DNA from: Salinicola socius
GTDB lineage: Bacteria > Pseudomonadota > Gammaproteobacteria > Pseudomonadales > Halomonadaceae
Assembly (NCBI RefSeq): GCF_001937195.1
Contig: NZ_MSDO01000006.1
Location: forward strand, 1-50,108
Reading direction: 5' to 3'
Length of the DNA: 50,108 bases
In this document: in pieces, positions 9,570 through 23,600 of the stretch
Layout of the letters: every line of letters begins with the position of its first letter
How positions within the stretch are numbered: position 1 is the first letter of the stretch
Position numbers and translations under genes: made by a program
The notes under the pieces: model-generated
The model's input: the letters and a program-made list of their open reading frames with translations, nothing else
The model's database searches: none
What the model was told of the DNA's origin: nothing

Positions 9570-9696
9570 AAGAAGCCACCGTATCGATTCGTTGAAAGTC
9601 GCGGCCAGAACAGTTGTCGTCGCCTGAATGGCGATAGCCCATCGCCCGTCACCATAGTCTGAGAGCTTCCCTCTCGAAAACCCATGGAGACAGGCA

Positions 9697-11067
9697 ATGG
9701 CTTCGGTCAACAATAACAATGCGACCGCTTCGGCCCCGAGTGATGTCGATCTTCCGACGTTACGCAAGGTGATCGCGGCTTCGGCGATCGGGAACTTCGT
9801 CGAGTGGTTCGATTTCGCCGTCTACGGCTTTCTGGCCGTGATCCTCTCGCAGCATTTCTTTCCTCCGGGCGACGATTCACTGGCGTTGCTGCAGACGTTT
9901 GCGGTATTCGCGGTCTCGTTTGCCCTTCGCCCGCTGGGCGGCGTTTTCTTCGGCATGCTCGGCGACAGAATCGGGCGCAAGCGCGTACTGGCGATCACCG
10001 TGCTGCTGATGGCCGGCGCGACGACACTGATCGGCGTGCTGCCGACCTATGCCAGCGTCGGACTGTTCGCGCCGCTGGCGTTGGCGCTCGCCCGTTGCGT
10101 TCAGGGCTTCTCCGCTGGCGGTGAGTATGCCGGCGCCTGCGCCTTCGTGATGGAACACGCGCCAACCCGCCGCAAGGCCCGCTACGGGAGTTTCGTCCCG
10201 GTTTCGACCTTTCTGGCTTTCGCCACCGCGGCGGCACTGACTTTCATCATCAGCGCCCTGCTGACCGATGAGGCGTTGAATGCCTGGGGCTGGCGGATCC
10301 CCTTTCTGGTCGCTGCACCATTGGGGCTGGTCGGCCTTTACATGCGCCTGCGTCTGGACGAGTCTCCCGCCTTCCGCGCCTTGAAGGCGCAACATGCCGT
10401 GCCGCAGGCACCGCTGAAGGAAACTGTCCGTCTGCACGCTGCAACCATCGTCAGTCTTAGCGCGTTCATTTCGGTCACGGCACTGTCGTTCTACATGTTT
10501 ACCACCTACTTCACGACCTACATGCAGGTCGTGGGGCACGCCTCACGTCCCACCGCGCTGCTGGCCAGCCTCGGCGCGCTGCTGTTCGCGGCCGCGCTGT
10601 GTCCGTTCGTGGGCCGTTATACCGACCGGGTCGGACGCCGCAAGACGATACTGACCGCGGGAATCTGCCTCATCGTGGCAGTCTTCCCTGCTTACACGCT
10701 GGCCGGTAGCGGCGAATGGTGGGCATCGCTGATCGGCGCGATGCTGATGGCGGTAGGCGCGGTGATCTGCGGCGTGGTGACGGCCGTTTTGTTGTCGGAG
10801 CAGTTTCCGACGCGCGTGCGTTATACCGCCTCGGCGCTTTGCTACAACGTCTCCTACACGATCTTCGGCGGAACGGCACCGCTGGTCGCGACCTGGTTGA
10901 TCGAGCGCACCGGCAATAACCTGTCGCCAGCGATCTACTTGATCGCGATCACGCTACTGGCGATGTGGGGCGGTCTACGCCTGCCGGAGTCATCGCACCG
11001 GGCGCTGGATGCCGACGAGTCCGAATGGCAACGCGCACCGAAACCTCTCGCCCAACCCGCGACCTGA
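9697..11067 (+). CDS. MFS transporter, metabolite:H+ symporter (MHS) family
   Basis: Twelve-helix transporter of 456 residues in the ProP/KgtP/ShiA group of the major facilitator superfamily. The first helix has the hallmark ASAIGNFVEWFDFAVYGFLA (residues 29-48). The loop 2-3 motif is GDRIGRKRVL, the helix 5 region has RCVQGFSAGGEYAGA, and GRYTDRVGRRKT marks the 8-9 loop. A hydrophilic Asn/Ser-rich N-terminus precedes the first helix. The substrate cannot be read from sequence. Members move organic acids, betaines, proline or shikimate. Downstream of an HglS-type gene, a dicarboxylate or 2-oxoacid is plausible. The DESPAF sequence after helix 6 is typical of MHS proteins. Confidence 0.9.
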   Translation: MASVNNNNATASAPSDVDLPTLRKVIAASAIGNFVEWFDFAVYGFLAVILSQHFFPPGDDSLALLQTFAVFAVSFALRPLGGVFFGMLGDRIGRKRVLAITVLLMAGATTLIGVLPTYASVGLFAPLALALARCVQGFSAGGEYAGACAFVMEHAPTRRKARYGSFVPVSTFLAFATAAALTFIISALLTDEALNAWGWRIPFLVAAPLGLVGLYMRLRLDESPAFRALKAQHAVPQAPLKETVRLHAATIVSLSAFISVTALSFYMFTTYFTTYMQVVGHASRPTALLASLGALLFAAALCPFVGRYTDRVGRRKTILTAGICLIVAVFPAYTLAGSGEWWASLIGAMLMAVGAVICGVVTAVLLSEQFPTRVRYTASALCYNVSYTIFGGTAPLVATWLIERTGNNLSPAIYLIAITLLAMWGGLRLPESSHRALDADESEWQRAPKPLAQPAT

Positions 11068-11113
11068 ACCGCGCCACGACGTGATCCGTCGCCTGAATTG
11101 GCTTCCGCCGATA

Positions 11114-11141
11114 CGACCGACGGGCCGAGGCCCGTCGGTCG
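11114..11141. terminator. Hairpin between convergent MFS and ybeL genes
   Basis: A perfect 12-bp stem, 11114-11125 (CGACCGACGGGC) with 11130-11141, closes a CGAG loop. It sits 46 bp after the MFS stop and 18 bp from the ybeL stop, where a shared bidirectional terminator is expected. There is no U-tract on either side, so its strength as an intrinsic terminator is uncertain. Confidence 0.5.
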
Positions 11142-11159
11142 AAGACGTCGATCGCCCGC

Positions 11160-14489
<3,330 letters not shown>

Positions 14490-14597
14490 ACGCTTGCCGA
14501 CTGAACGATCGCAGTCGAATCGTTGCAGTCGATAGCATCGATACTGGGCACCCATCGGCACTGCCAGGCAGTGCCGTCATGTCAGAAGGAGCTTTTC

Positions 14598-15086
14598 ATG
14601 ATGCGTCGCACCGTTGTGGCCGGCCTGGTGGCCGTGTCGCTGACCGCGCTGACCGGCTGCGGCTTTCAGCTCCGTGGCCTGGATCAACCGACACTGGGTA
14701 TCTCTGAACTGAGCCTCAGCGCCAACGTCTCTCCGTTCAGCGAGGAAGTTCGCCGATCGCTGGAGAGCGCCGGCACGGCCGTCACCGAGGATGCCGATCT
14801 TCGACTCAATCTGGGTGACGAGAAAATCAGCGAGAATCGACTGACGCGATCCGACTCCGGCAGCCGCGAGACCCGGATCACGCTGACCGCCCCCTTCTCC
14901 GTTCAACGCGTATCCGACAGCGCCTATTTGCTGAACCAGCAGCAGTTGGAAACGTCGACGACGGTACTGCTCTCGACCGACGACATCTATTCCAGCGAAG
15001 AGGTGCGCAAGGAGGCTGCCAGACAGCTGCGCCGGGACGCGGCGACCCAGTTGATCGACCGGCTGGACGCGCTCGAGACACCATGA
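14598..15086 (+). CDS. lptE: LPS-assembly lipoprotein LptE
   Basis: Outer-membrane lipoprotein that plugs the LptD barrel and completes the LPS translocon. The protein is 162 residues. The signal peptide ends in the lipobox LTGC with the lipidated cysteine at residue 21, followed directly by the family hallmark GFQLRG. The mature part has the alternating beta pattern expected of LptE. The ATG at 14598 follows AGAAGGA at 14584-14590; the next codon is also ATG. Its stop overlaps the holA start by four bases (ATGA), so the two are translationally coupled. It depends on Lnt and the Lol system, and lnt lies upstream in the same window. Confidence 0.94.
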   Translation: MMRRTVVAGLVAVSLTALTGCGFQLRGLDQPTLGISELSLSANVSPFSEEVRRSLESAGTAVTEDADLRLNLGDEKISENRLTRSDSGSRETRITLTAPFSVQRVSDSAYLLNQQQLETSTTVLLSTDDIYSSEEVRKEAARQLRRDAATQLIDRLDALETP

Positions 15087-16141
15087 AGGTATTTCCCGAC
15101 AAGCTGGAAGACTCGCTCAAGAAGCGTCTGCCGCCGGTGGTGATGGTGGCCGGCGATGAACCGCTGATCCATCTGGAGGCTTGCGATGCCGTTCGGCGCG
15201 TCGCCCGCGAACGCGGGATCGAAGAACGCGAGGTCATGCACGTCGAATCCGGCTTCCAATGGACGCAACTGCTGGAATCCGCCTCCAGCCTGTCGCTGTT
15301 CGCGTCGAGCAAGCTGATCGAAGTTCGCCTGGGTAGCCAGTCTCCCGGCCAGGAAGGGAGCAAGGCGCTCGAAGCATACGCGCAACAGGCCGGCGATAGC
15401 GACAATGTGCTGCTGCTGTCGAGCCAGCGCCTGGATCGCAAGGCGCAATCCAGCAAATGGTTCAAGACCCTGGACAAGCTGGGGCTTTTCGTTCCGGTGT
15501 GGCCGGTTGACCATCAGCGGCTGGGGTTCTGGATGCGCGACCGGGCCAACCGCTACGGCTTCACGATGGATATGGAAGCGGCCCGCCTTCTCGGCGAGCG
15601 CACCGAGGGCAACCTGTTGGCAGCCGATCAGGAATTGCAGAAGCTGGCGTTGCTGTTGCCACCCAATGCGCGCCTCGATGTCGAAGCGATTGCCAGCGGC
15701 GTCGAAAGCAGTGCCCGTTACGATGTCTTCACGCTCGCCGATGCCTGCCTGAAAGGCGAGCGTGATCGCGTCGTCCGAATCGTGCGTGGCCTGCGTCAGG
15801 AGGGCGTCGAAGCGCCGATCATCCTGTGGGCACTGACCCGTGAGCTGCGCACCCTGCTATCGATTTTCCAGCATCTCGATCAGGGCCAGAGCCTGGAGCA
15901 CGCCTGCAAGGCGCAGCGACCGATGATTCCGGAGAAGCGCCGTCCCGGCTATCAGCAAGCGCTCAAGCGTCTTCCCCAGCGCCGCCTGCACAAGCTGCTC
16001 ATGTTCTCCCAGCGTATCGATCTCGCCATCAAGGGGGCCATCGCCCTGCCCGTCTGGGACTGTCTCCAGGACCTGGCCCTCACTCTCGCCGGCGGTCGCG
16101 GTATCCTCGCCGAAATGCCGCATGCCTATCGCTCCGCCTGA
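15083..16141 (+). CDS. holA: DNA polymerase III subunit delta
   Basis: Delta subunit of the clamp loader. It opens the beta sliding clamp and forms the gamma complex with delta-prime and tau/gamma. The 352 residues match the usual length. The N-terminal MKVFPDKLEDSLKKRLPPVV and VVMVAGDEPLIHLEACDAVR blocks and the beta-binding region near SLSLFASSKLIEVRL (about 70-84) are typical. The domain III collar covers the C-terminal third (LWALTRELRTLLSIFQ). The start overlaps the lptE stop. In E. coli nadD follows holA, but here a drug antiporter follows after 227 bp, so the nadD linkage is lost. Confidence 0.95.
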   Translation: MKVFPDKLEDSLKKRLPPVVMVAGDEPLIHLEACDAVRRVARERGIEEREVMHVESGFQWTQLLESASSLSLFASSKLIEVRLGSQSPGQEGSKALEAYAQQAGDSDNVLLLSSQRLDRKAQSSKWFKTLDKLGLFVPVWPVDHQRLGFWMRDRANRYGFTMDMEAARLLGERTEGNLLAADQELQKLALLLPPNARLDVEAIASGVESSARYDVFTLADACLKGERDRVVRIVRGLRQEGVEAPIILWALTRELRTLLSIFQHLDQGQSLEHACKAQRPMIPEKRRPGYQQALKRLPQRRLHKLLMFSQRIDLAIKGAIALPVWDCLQDLALTLAGGRGILAEMPHAYRSA

Positions 16142-16199
16142 CGTCTATCGCAACGCCTGACCTCTATCGTGCCGTTCGATCTTTGTCGGGCCGTTCGAT
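16136..16199 (+). repeat. Short degenerate direct repeats at the holA 3' end
   Basis: GCCTGACgTCTATCG (16136-16150, containing the holA stop) recurs as GCCTGACcTCTATCG at 16155-16169, period 19. Just after it, GCCGTTCGAT occurs at 16171-16180 and again at 16190-16199, also 19 bp apart. The common period suggests an old tandem duplication of a unit of about 19 bp. Confidence 0.6.
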
Positions 16200-16368
16200 G
16201 CGTATCGTCTCCCATCGCGCTCGTGGTTCCGATTGGCTTCCGCGGTTGCGCATAGCGCTCGCTGGAGGCGCCGGCAGGCTCATAGCCGTACAACTGAATT
16301 GAAAGCGCCTTGGCGGACCGATATAGTTGACGAAATCAACCATCCAGCAATAGGCTTCGCAGGTCGCC

Positions 16369-17550
16369 ATGTCCCGTTCGTACTCTTTTGCCTTGCCACT
16401 GGTGCTGGCCGTCACCATGGCACTCGGCCCGCTGTCGATTGATGCCTACCTCCCCGCCTTCCCGGCCATGGCGGAGGCGATGGGCGTCGGCATCGGCGAA
16501 GTCGCCCGGAGCCTCTCGATCTACATCTTCGGTCTCGCCATCGGTCAGCTGGTCGGCGGGCCGCTATCGGACCGAATCGGGCGACCTCGCGTCATGTACG
16601 CGGGCCTGGCTATTTTCATCGCGGCGTCGCTGGGCATCACCCAGGTCGACGATCTGAACCTGTTGTTGATGCTGCGCGGCCTCCAGGCCTTCGGAGGCGG
16701 CTGGATCATGGTGCTGGTACCGGCTCTGGTCAGGGATCAGGTGCGCGGACGCGACGCCGCAAAGCTCTTCAGCATGATTGGCCTGATCATGGTGGTCGCG
16801 CCTGGCCTCGCCCCCAGTCTCGGCAGTGCGTTGCTCGCCATGGGAGATTGGCATGCCATCTTCTGGTTTCTCGCTCTCTACGCGCTTGGCGTGATCCCGC
16901 TGCAGGCGCGTGTGGTGTTGCGCCACGCCAGACCCATCGATGTGACGCATCATCACGACTCGCTGCTGACCCGCTATCGCTTCGTACTGGCCACTCGAGC
17001 CGCGCTACCCTTCATTGCCCTGCAGGCCTTCGCCTTCTCGGTCATGATGCTGTTCATCACCCACGCATCGTTCATCTATCAGGCCCACTTCGGTCAATCG
17101 GAAAGCGCCTTTTCGCTGATGTTCGGCGCCAATATTCTGATCATGCTGCTGGTCAACCTGACCAACCGCGCCGTGCTCAATCGGTTCACGTCACGCCAGA
17201 TTCTGATCACCTGTCTCTGCGCGCAATTCCTGGGCATCCTGATGCTCGCGCTGGCGACCTGGCTCGAGGTCTCGGTCTGGCTATTTCTGCCGGCCATGAT
17301 GCTGACCATTGGTGCCCAGGGCGCCGTCGCGCCCAACAACCAGGCATGTTTCATGGAATACTTCGAGCGTCACGGCGGCACCGCGGCTTCACTGCTGGGC
17401 GCCAGCCAGTTCGGGATTGCCGGCACGCTGAGTGCACTTTCGACCCTGCTACCGGAAACTCTCGGCTGGGTCATCGCCTCGATGTTCGTCTGTTCGCTCG
17501 TCTGCGTGATCGTCATCGTGGGCGCGTTGCGTCCACGTCGGGTCCGATGA
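16369..17550 (+). CDS. Bcr/CflA-family multidrug efflux MFS transporter
   Basis: Proton-driven drug efflux protein of the DHA1 group, 393 residues with 12 predicted helices. Family marks are the first-helix segment ALGPLSIDAYLPAFPAMA (residues 20-37), loop 2-3 GPLSDRIGRPRVM, and the motif C region in helix 5 (LIMVVAPGLAPSLGSAL). Characterised Bcr/CflA proteins export bicyclomycin, chloramphenicol or sulfonamides. The substrate here is unknown. A Cys/Asn-containing helix (APNNQACFMEYFERHGGTA) is typical for the family. The ATG at 16369 is preceded by CAGGTCGCC, a weak ribosome-binding site. The gene stands alone between holA and the convergent giant gene. Confidence 0.9.
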   Translation: MSRSYSFALPLVLAVTMALGPLSIDAYLPAFPAMAEAMGVGIGEVARSLSIYIFGLAIGQLVGGPLSDRIGRPRVMYAGLAIFIAASLGITQVDDLNLLLMLRGLQAFGGGWIMVLVPALVRDQVRGRDAAKLFSMIGLIMVVAPGLAPSLGSALLAMGDWHAIFWFLALYALGVIPLQARVVLRHARPIDVTHHHDSLLTRYRFVLATRAALPFIALQAFAFSVMMLFITHASFIYQAHFGQSESAFSLMFGANILIMLLVNLTNRAVLNRFTSRQILITCLCAQFLGILMLALATWLEVSVWLFLPAMMLTIGAQGAVAPNNQACFMEYFERHGGTAASLLGASQFGIAGTLSALSTLLPETLGWVIASMFVCSLVCVIVIVGALRPRRVR

Positions 17551-17584
17551 TCCGGGGATGACCATCCAGGAGTCCTCTCAATAC

Positions 17585-17607
17585 AAAAAGCCGGGCGAAT
17601 GCCCGGC
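17585..17607 (-). terminator. Rho-independent terminator of the giant gene
   Basis: On the minus strand a 7-bp GC stem (GCCGGGC, ATTC loop, GCCCGGC; 17590-17607) is followed by TTTTT (17589-17585). It begins 29 bp after the stop of the giant gene and is correctly oriented for it. The same stem could help stop the convergent Bcr/CflA transcript, but no T-run follows on that strand. Confidence 0.85.
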
Positions 17608-17635
17608 CTGTAAAGCGACCAACTGACGCAAGATT

Positions 17636-20600
17636 CTAGGCGATGCTGATGGCCTCCGGGTTGTGATGAACGCCGGCCAGGGCAACATCGTCGCTGGCCA
17701 CGGAGAGATCCTCGGCGGCCGGCGCGAGACCGCCACTGTCCTCGATCTCCGTCATCATCGACATCAACGATGCCATCGAGGTTGTCGCCGCATTGGCTTC
17801 CGGCGTCAGCGTGAATGACTGCAGGTTCATCGCCCCACCGTTGAACGTCAGCCGCAGCGTCTGCTCGCCGGCAGCCAGATCCAGCTCGATGCCGTTGTTG
17901 GCCTGATAGTTGTTCCAACCACCGGTGTTGGTGACGGCATGGGGTGCAGCACTGGTATAGATCGCGCCGTCCTGCTCGACGCTGGCCGTGACGGTGCGGC
18001 CGTTGGACATCGTTGCAGCGGCGAACGACAGCTGATAGGTACCCGCCGTGGCAACATCGATCGTGTACTCGACCCACTCGCCATTGGCGATCGAGCCGAT
18101 CGAATTGCCGTTGTCGCGTAGATCGACACCCTCGTTTCTGGTGTTGTCGCCCAGTTGAGCCTCGCTGCTGTCGTGGTAGGCGACCTCAGCTCCTCCGGTA
18201 TCGTATTGCCCCGCGTTCAACGTCAGACCCTCGTCGACCGCCCAGGGCGTACCCGAGGCATTGAAAGCCGACTGCGTGGCGGGCGCCAAGTTGAAGGACT
18301 CCAGATTCTGCGAGCCTCCGTTGAAAGTCAGCCGCAACGTCTGCGTACCGGCTTCCAAGGCCACGTGCTGGCTGTCGGTTGGCGCGAAGGTGTTCCAGCC
18401 GCCCGTGAAATCGACATCGATGGTGGCGACCTCGTAGACGCCGGCGCCGCTGTCGAACGTGGCCGTGATGGAGCGTGCCGCCCCGGTCTGCGCACCCAGC
18501 GCGGACAGGAAAGAGAGATCGTAGACGCCGGCCTGGTCGACCTCCAGGGTGTACTCGACCCACTCTCCGTTCTCGATCCAGCCGATGGCATCGCCGTTAC
18601 CGCGGATGTCCACCCCGCCCTCGCGGAAGTTGGAGCCGAGCTGTGTCTCGCTGGAATCCTCGTAGGTCAGATAAGGCGCGCCCTCGTCGAATAGCGCCGC
18701 ATCCAGCGTCAGGCCGTCGTGATCGACGAACCATGGGGTCGCCGCTTCGTTGAACGGGGTTCGCGCCGCCGGCTCGATGCCCTCGACGAGGAAGACGTTG
18801 TCGTTGTAGTCGTAGTTGATGCCGGTGTAGTCCATGACCACGAAATAGGTATTGGCAATGGCGTTGCCGTCAGTGTCGTAGGCCTGGAAAACACGCACGG
18901 TATGGCCACGCTCTATGCCGGCATCCTCCGCCGGCGGTGTGCTGCCACCGGAGGGGTTCAACGACGGGTCGGTCGACAGGTTGGCAATGGAGATACCGAA
19001 AATATCGTCGCCTGCCCAGCCGTCGGGAATCCGACCCCGGTTGAACGTCGCGGTTGCATAGTCGCCATTGGCCACCTGCGGGAGAAATGACTGACTATAA
19101 AGACTGTCGTGATTGCTCAGGGCCGTTCTTGCTGCCTTGTCGCCCGGCGCATGCAGTGCGAGTAGTGCACCGCTGTATCCGTGCAACGCGGCCAACTGCG
19201 TGACCGTAGCAGACTCCACACCGTCGGCGATCTGCCAGTAGCGAGACAGCACTTCCTGATCGTTGGCTGCCCGGTAGAGATCGAAATCCTGCAGGACGGA
19301 CCCACCGCCACCGTCCAGTGTCGACAGACCCTCGATGTGGTTGCCGAAGCCGAAGACTCGCCAGATCTCGTTGAGGTTGGGCTCCCAGCCACCTTCGTCG
19401 CGCGCCTGCCAGAAGCCGGCCAGCTGGATCTCCGTGACGGGCTGGTCGGCATCGTCCGAGACGATCGTCATGGTGCCCTCGAACACCCCATCGGCAGCGT
19501 TGCTGGTCGGGGGCGTATAGGCGCCGCGATTGAACAGCACGCCGACCTCGATGGATTCACCGGCTGCCAGTCTCAGATCGTCCAGCAAATGGGCATCCGC
19601 CAGCATGAACGGGCCGCTCAGCGAGACGCTGCTCACCGATAGTTCTCCGGTACCCGTGTTGGTGATGATGACCGAGCCGCTATCCTTGTATTCCCGCGCC
19701 ACCGGAGAAGCGCTGGTGGCATCGTTGTCCTCGAGATAATTGAAAGCGATACGGTCGTCGAAATACGCCGGATCCGTACTGACCACACTGATTTCGCCAC
19801 TGCTGACGGTGGCCAACGGTTCACCGGGCACCTCCAGCGAATCGATATCGGGCCCGACGCCGTTGGGAGCGGTCACCGAGATCGTGTTGCTACCGGCAGC
19901 CAGCGTCACTTCGACCGTCTGGTAGACCCAGTCACTGACTGTCTGGCTCTCGGCGGGAAAATTGACGGCGGGATAGCTGACACCGTTGACCGTCAGCGCC
20001 ATGGGACGGTCGGCTTTGCCGGTCGTCAGCGCGTAACGGAAAGCGACCTCGTAGACGCCGCTCTGATCGACGTCCACATCCCAGGTAATGCTTTGATCGC
20101 CGGAGCCGACGAAATCGACGAACCCGGAACCGGACGCATCCCGATCCGTCTGTGATTCCGGCACGACGACCGCACCGCCCTGCAGCGCTGCCGTCTCGGC
20201 TTCATACACGGCGTACCCGGGTGTCGTATCCTCGATCAGGACTTCCAGTTGATCGATATTGGGGCCGGTGTTGGTGGTCGCCTGCAGCCGGACGGTGTTG
20301 GCCCCGGCGAGCAACTCCGCCGGAATATCCAGCACCTGCCAGGTATTCCAGGCCGCGTTGCCACTGACGCCCGCAGGCGGCGAGAATCCGAAGACGCCGA
20401 TACTGACGTCATTGACGAACACCTCCAGCGGTCGATTCGTCTCTCCCCCATTGGCGTAGCGAACCCGGAGTACGGCATCGCCCGCATCGGCGGCATTGAC
20501 ATCGACGTTGAACGTGATGAAATCCGCCGTCGTCGAGCCGAAGTCGGCATAGCCGCCAACGATGCCGTCGCTGTAATCGGTATTGCCGTCCAGCCCGTAT

Positions 20601-23600
20601 GCTCCCGGACGGATACCGTAGGGCGGGTTGGTCGGGCTGACCTCGGGCGTGTCGCCATCGCGAATCACGATCTGGGCGCCAGCACCGGAGGCGATGATGG
20701 CCTGGGACTCGTCCTCGGCCTGAATGGTAGCAATGGTGGTCAAGTCGGCATCTCCTTCACCGGGGTCAATGATATCGCCGGGTACGGGATCCAGGCGTAT
20801 GACCTGGCTCTCGCCGGTGCTGCGGTTGAGTGTCATCAGATACAGCTGGCCAGTGAGCGGGTTCTCGATGATATCCAGCGGGTCGACGTACTTGATGACG
20901 TTACCGTTCACATCGCGCAACACGTTGTCGCTCGAGACGTTGCCGTCTTCATCCAGCGAGATCCAGCGAATATCGTCGCCTCCGGAGTACTCGACGAACA
21001 ACAGGCTTCCGTCAAGCGTCGCGCCAAAGACATTGCTGGTGTATTCGATCGCGCCATTCGGCGAGCGGTTGGTACCCAGGGAGTAGGCATCGTCGATCTG
21101 ATAGTTGCTGTCAGGGTTCGTGCCAACCTGGTATTCGTCGGTCTCGTTGATATCCCCCCCGGCGGTCGGGTTACCTCCGTTGAGAATGTACTCGTCGTGC
21201 ATCGGGTTGGGGTGACCGTAGTATCCCCCTTGCTCGATCTTGAACAGCCAGTCGTCTTCGATACCGACGTTGATCAACGCCTCGTTATAGGCCGTTGAAG
21301 GGTCATCGGGGGTGACGCCACCGGCCGCGGAGCCATTGGTCGGCGCGTACAGATTCCCGTTGGAGTGCCATACAAGATCGTAGGCGTTGCGAATACCGGT
21401 CGCATAGATCTTGAGTACCGCATCCGCGGCATACGGGTCGTAGTATTCGATCAATACGTTGCCGTCGGCGTCCTGCATCGTTGCGGTGCCGTCTTGCGCG
21501 AATACCAGATACTGGCCGCCCCCCATGTCGATGGGGCCATTCTTGGGATCGTTGTCATCGTCTCCGTAGCGCGTGTTGGATCCGTCCGTCGGCAACGGTT
21601 CGGTCGACACATCGAAACCACCCTCCGGCGCATCACGAGAAGGATCGATTTCGAGAACGCCCGCGTTCAACAGCCGCTCGGGACGATTGCCCCAGGCACT
21701 ATCATCGCCACCCATGGCGGTGTTGGCACCTTGCGAGACGTAGAGCAGATATGGCGGAACGTCAGGATTGGTCTCGGCGTCGAATGCCGGATTGGCGTGG
21801 AACACCAGACTGTTGGTGACGTGATCGCCGTTGGAACGCGGCAGGCCGGTGATATACGTCTCTGCGGTGCCAGTGAAGGCATCGTCACTGTCGCCGATGG
21901 TGATCTTGCTGACCCGACCGCTGAAATCGGGAACACCATTGTCTCGCCCGCTCAACGGAATGGGATAGTTGTCGGTTACCCAGATCACATTGGGATCGGT
22001 CGGATCGAAGCTCAGTCCGACGATGCCGCGAGCGCCGGCATCGGTCTGAAAGTAATCCAGCGCCAGAGTCTGCTCGTTGGACAGTGCGCCGGTCGTGGCA
22101 TCGACATCGTAGCGCCTGATCTCGCCGTTCAGGGTCGAAACGTAGATTTGGGAATAATCGGGAGACATGGTGATGGAGCTGAACAGGTAGGCGCCATCCT
22201 CGGCGCCGTTCAACTCCACGGCCGTGTCAAAGGCCACCTCGCTATCCTGAACTGCCGGTTCGGCACCGGTGACGAATGTCGTGGTGAACTTCTGGAATTC
22301 ACGGGTGGGCGCATCGGGATCACTATTGTCACCCCGATCCTGGAACCCATCGATCACCAGGGTGTAGCTGGTGTATTCGTCCAGCTCGCCGACCGGTGAT
22401 ATGGTCAGCGAATCGAACCCGCCGGTGGTATTGATATTGAAGGCGACTTCTTCACCGGTGACGGTATTGAAGAGCTTGACCGAACCATCGTTCAGGCTTT
22501 CGAGCAGGGCGCCGCCGCGGCCCTCGACGACCGAGATGCCGATGAAGATATCGGACGTCGGATCGACGCCGACCGGCGGCGTGCCGTCTTCCGCCTGGAG
22601 GTGGACTTCGACCTGCTGCGGCCCGACTCCGGCCACCGCTCTGGGATCGGTGAAGTAGGCATAATCCTCCGGCGCCTCGCGATCGTCGTTCGGCGTGAGG
22701 TCGGGTAGTGACTGGATTTCGACGTACTGGATCTCGGTGTTGTTGCCGTCGACACCGAGCGAATCGAGTGTCAGTCGCCCGTCGCTCACCTGGACGATCC
22801 GAGTCACCAGTGTCGAGCGATAACCATCGCTGTCGTTGGTAGGGTCGTTATCCGCCGGGAAGCCATCCGGACGTCCCGAGGCAAAGGGCGTATTGAAAGC
22901 CTCGCCCTCGGCGTTGACGAGATTGACGCTGTCGTAGGCGCCGCCGCTGTCACCGATGGAAATAGTGACTTCGTAATAGCCATCCTCGAGCTCGATTTCC
23001 CAGCCGGCAGCCTGGCTGTAGCCCGGCTTGTCGAAGCCCGCGTAAGTTGCCTGCAGCGGATCGACACCAGGCAACGTGCCGCTGCGGTCGCCGAGAGCAT
23101 CCGCATCCTGACCCGCAATGGCCATGGGCGTCGTGCCGTTGGCGGTCCCGTCGGCGATCGATCCCGCCGTTACCCACCCATATTGATACGTCTGGCCGTC
23201 CACCTGCAGCGACTGCTGCCCGAATGCCTGACCAGTATCGGCAATATAGCCATCCGGTGTGGTCGCCCCGTTCGGCTGAAAATTGATCTTCACTTCGAAG
23301 CGATCGCCGGGCTCGACGCCGGGCTCACCACCATCGTCGGGTAGCGTGTGGATCGACAGCGTATCGATATTGGGTCCGATATTGCCGATATTGGCGAGTC
23401 GAACCAGATTGTCACCCGCCCCGAGATCGATCTCGACGGTGGTCTCCGTCCAGTTTTCCCAACCCGCACTCCCCACCCCAGTCGAGGCAAAAGCGATCGT
23501 ACCCTGGGTATCACCATCCACCGAAAGCGCCATCGGGCGATCGTTCGTTCCGCTGGCGGCATAGCGAATCGTCAGCAGATACGTGCCCGCCTCGGCGACG

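Noticed and set aside
20249-22399. Two long plus-strand frames (about 350 codons each) inside the giant gene
   Set aside because: Both are opposite continuous domain-bearing sequence of the minus-strand protein and show no independent start signals or motifs.
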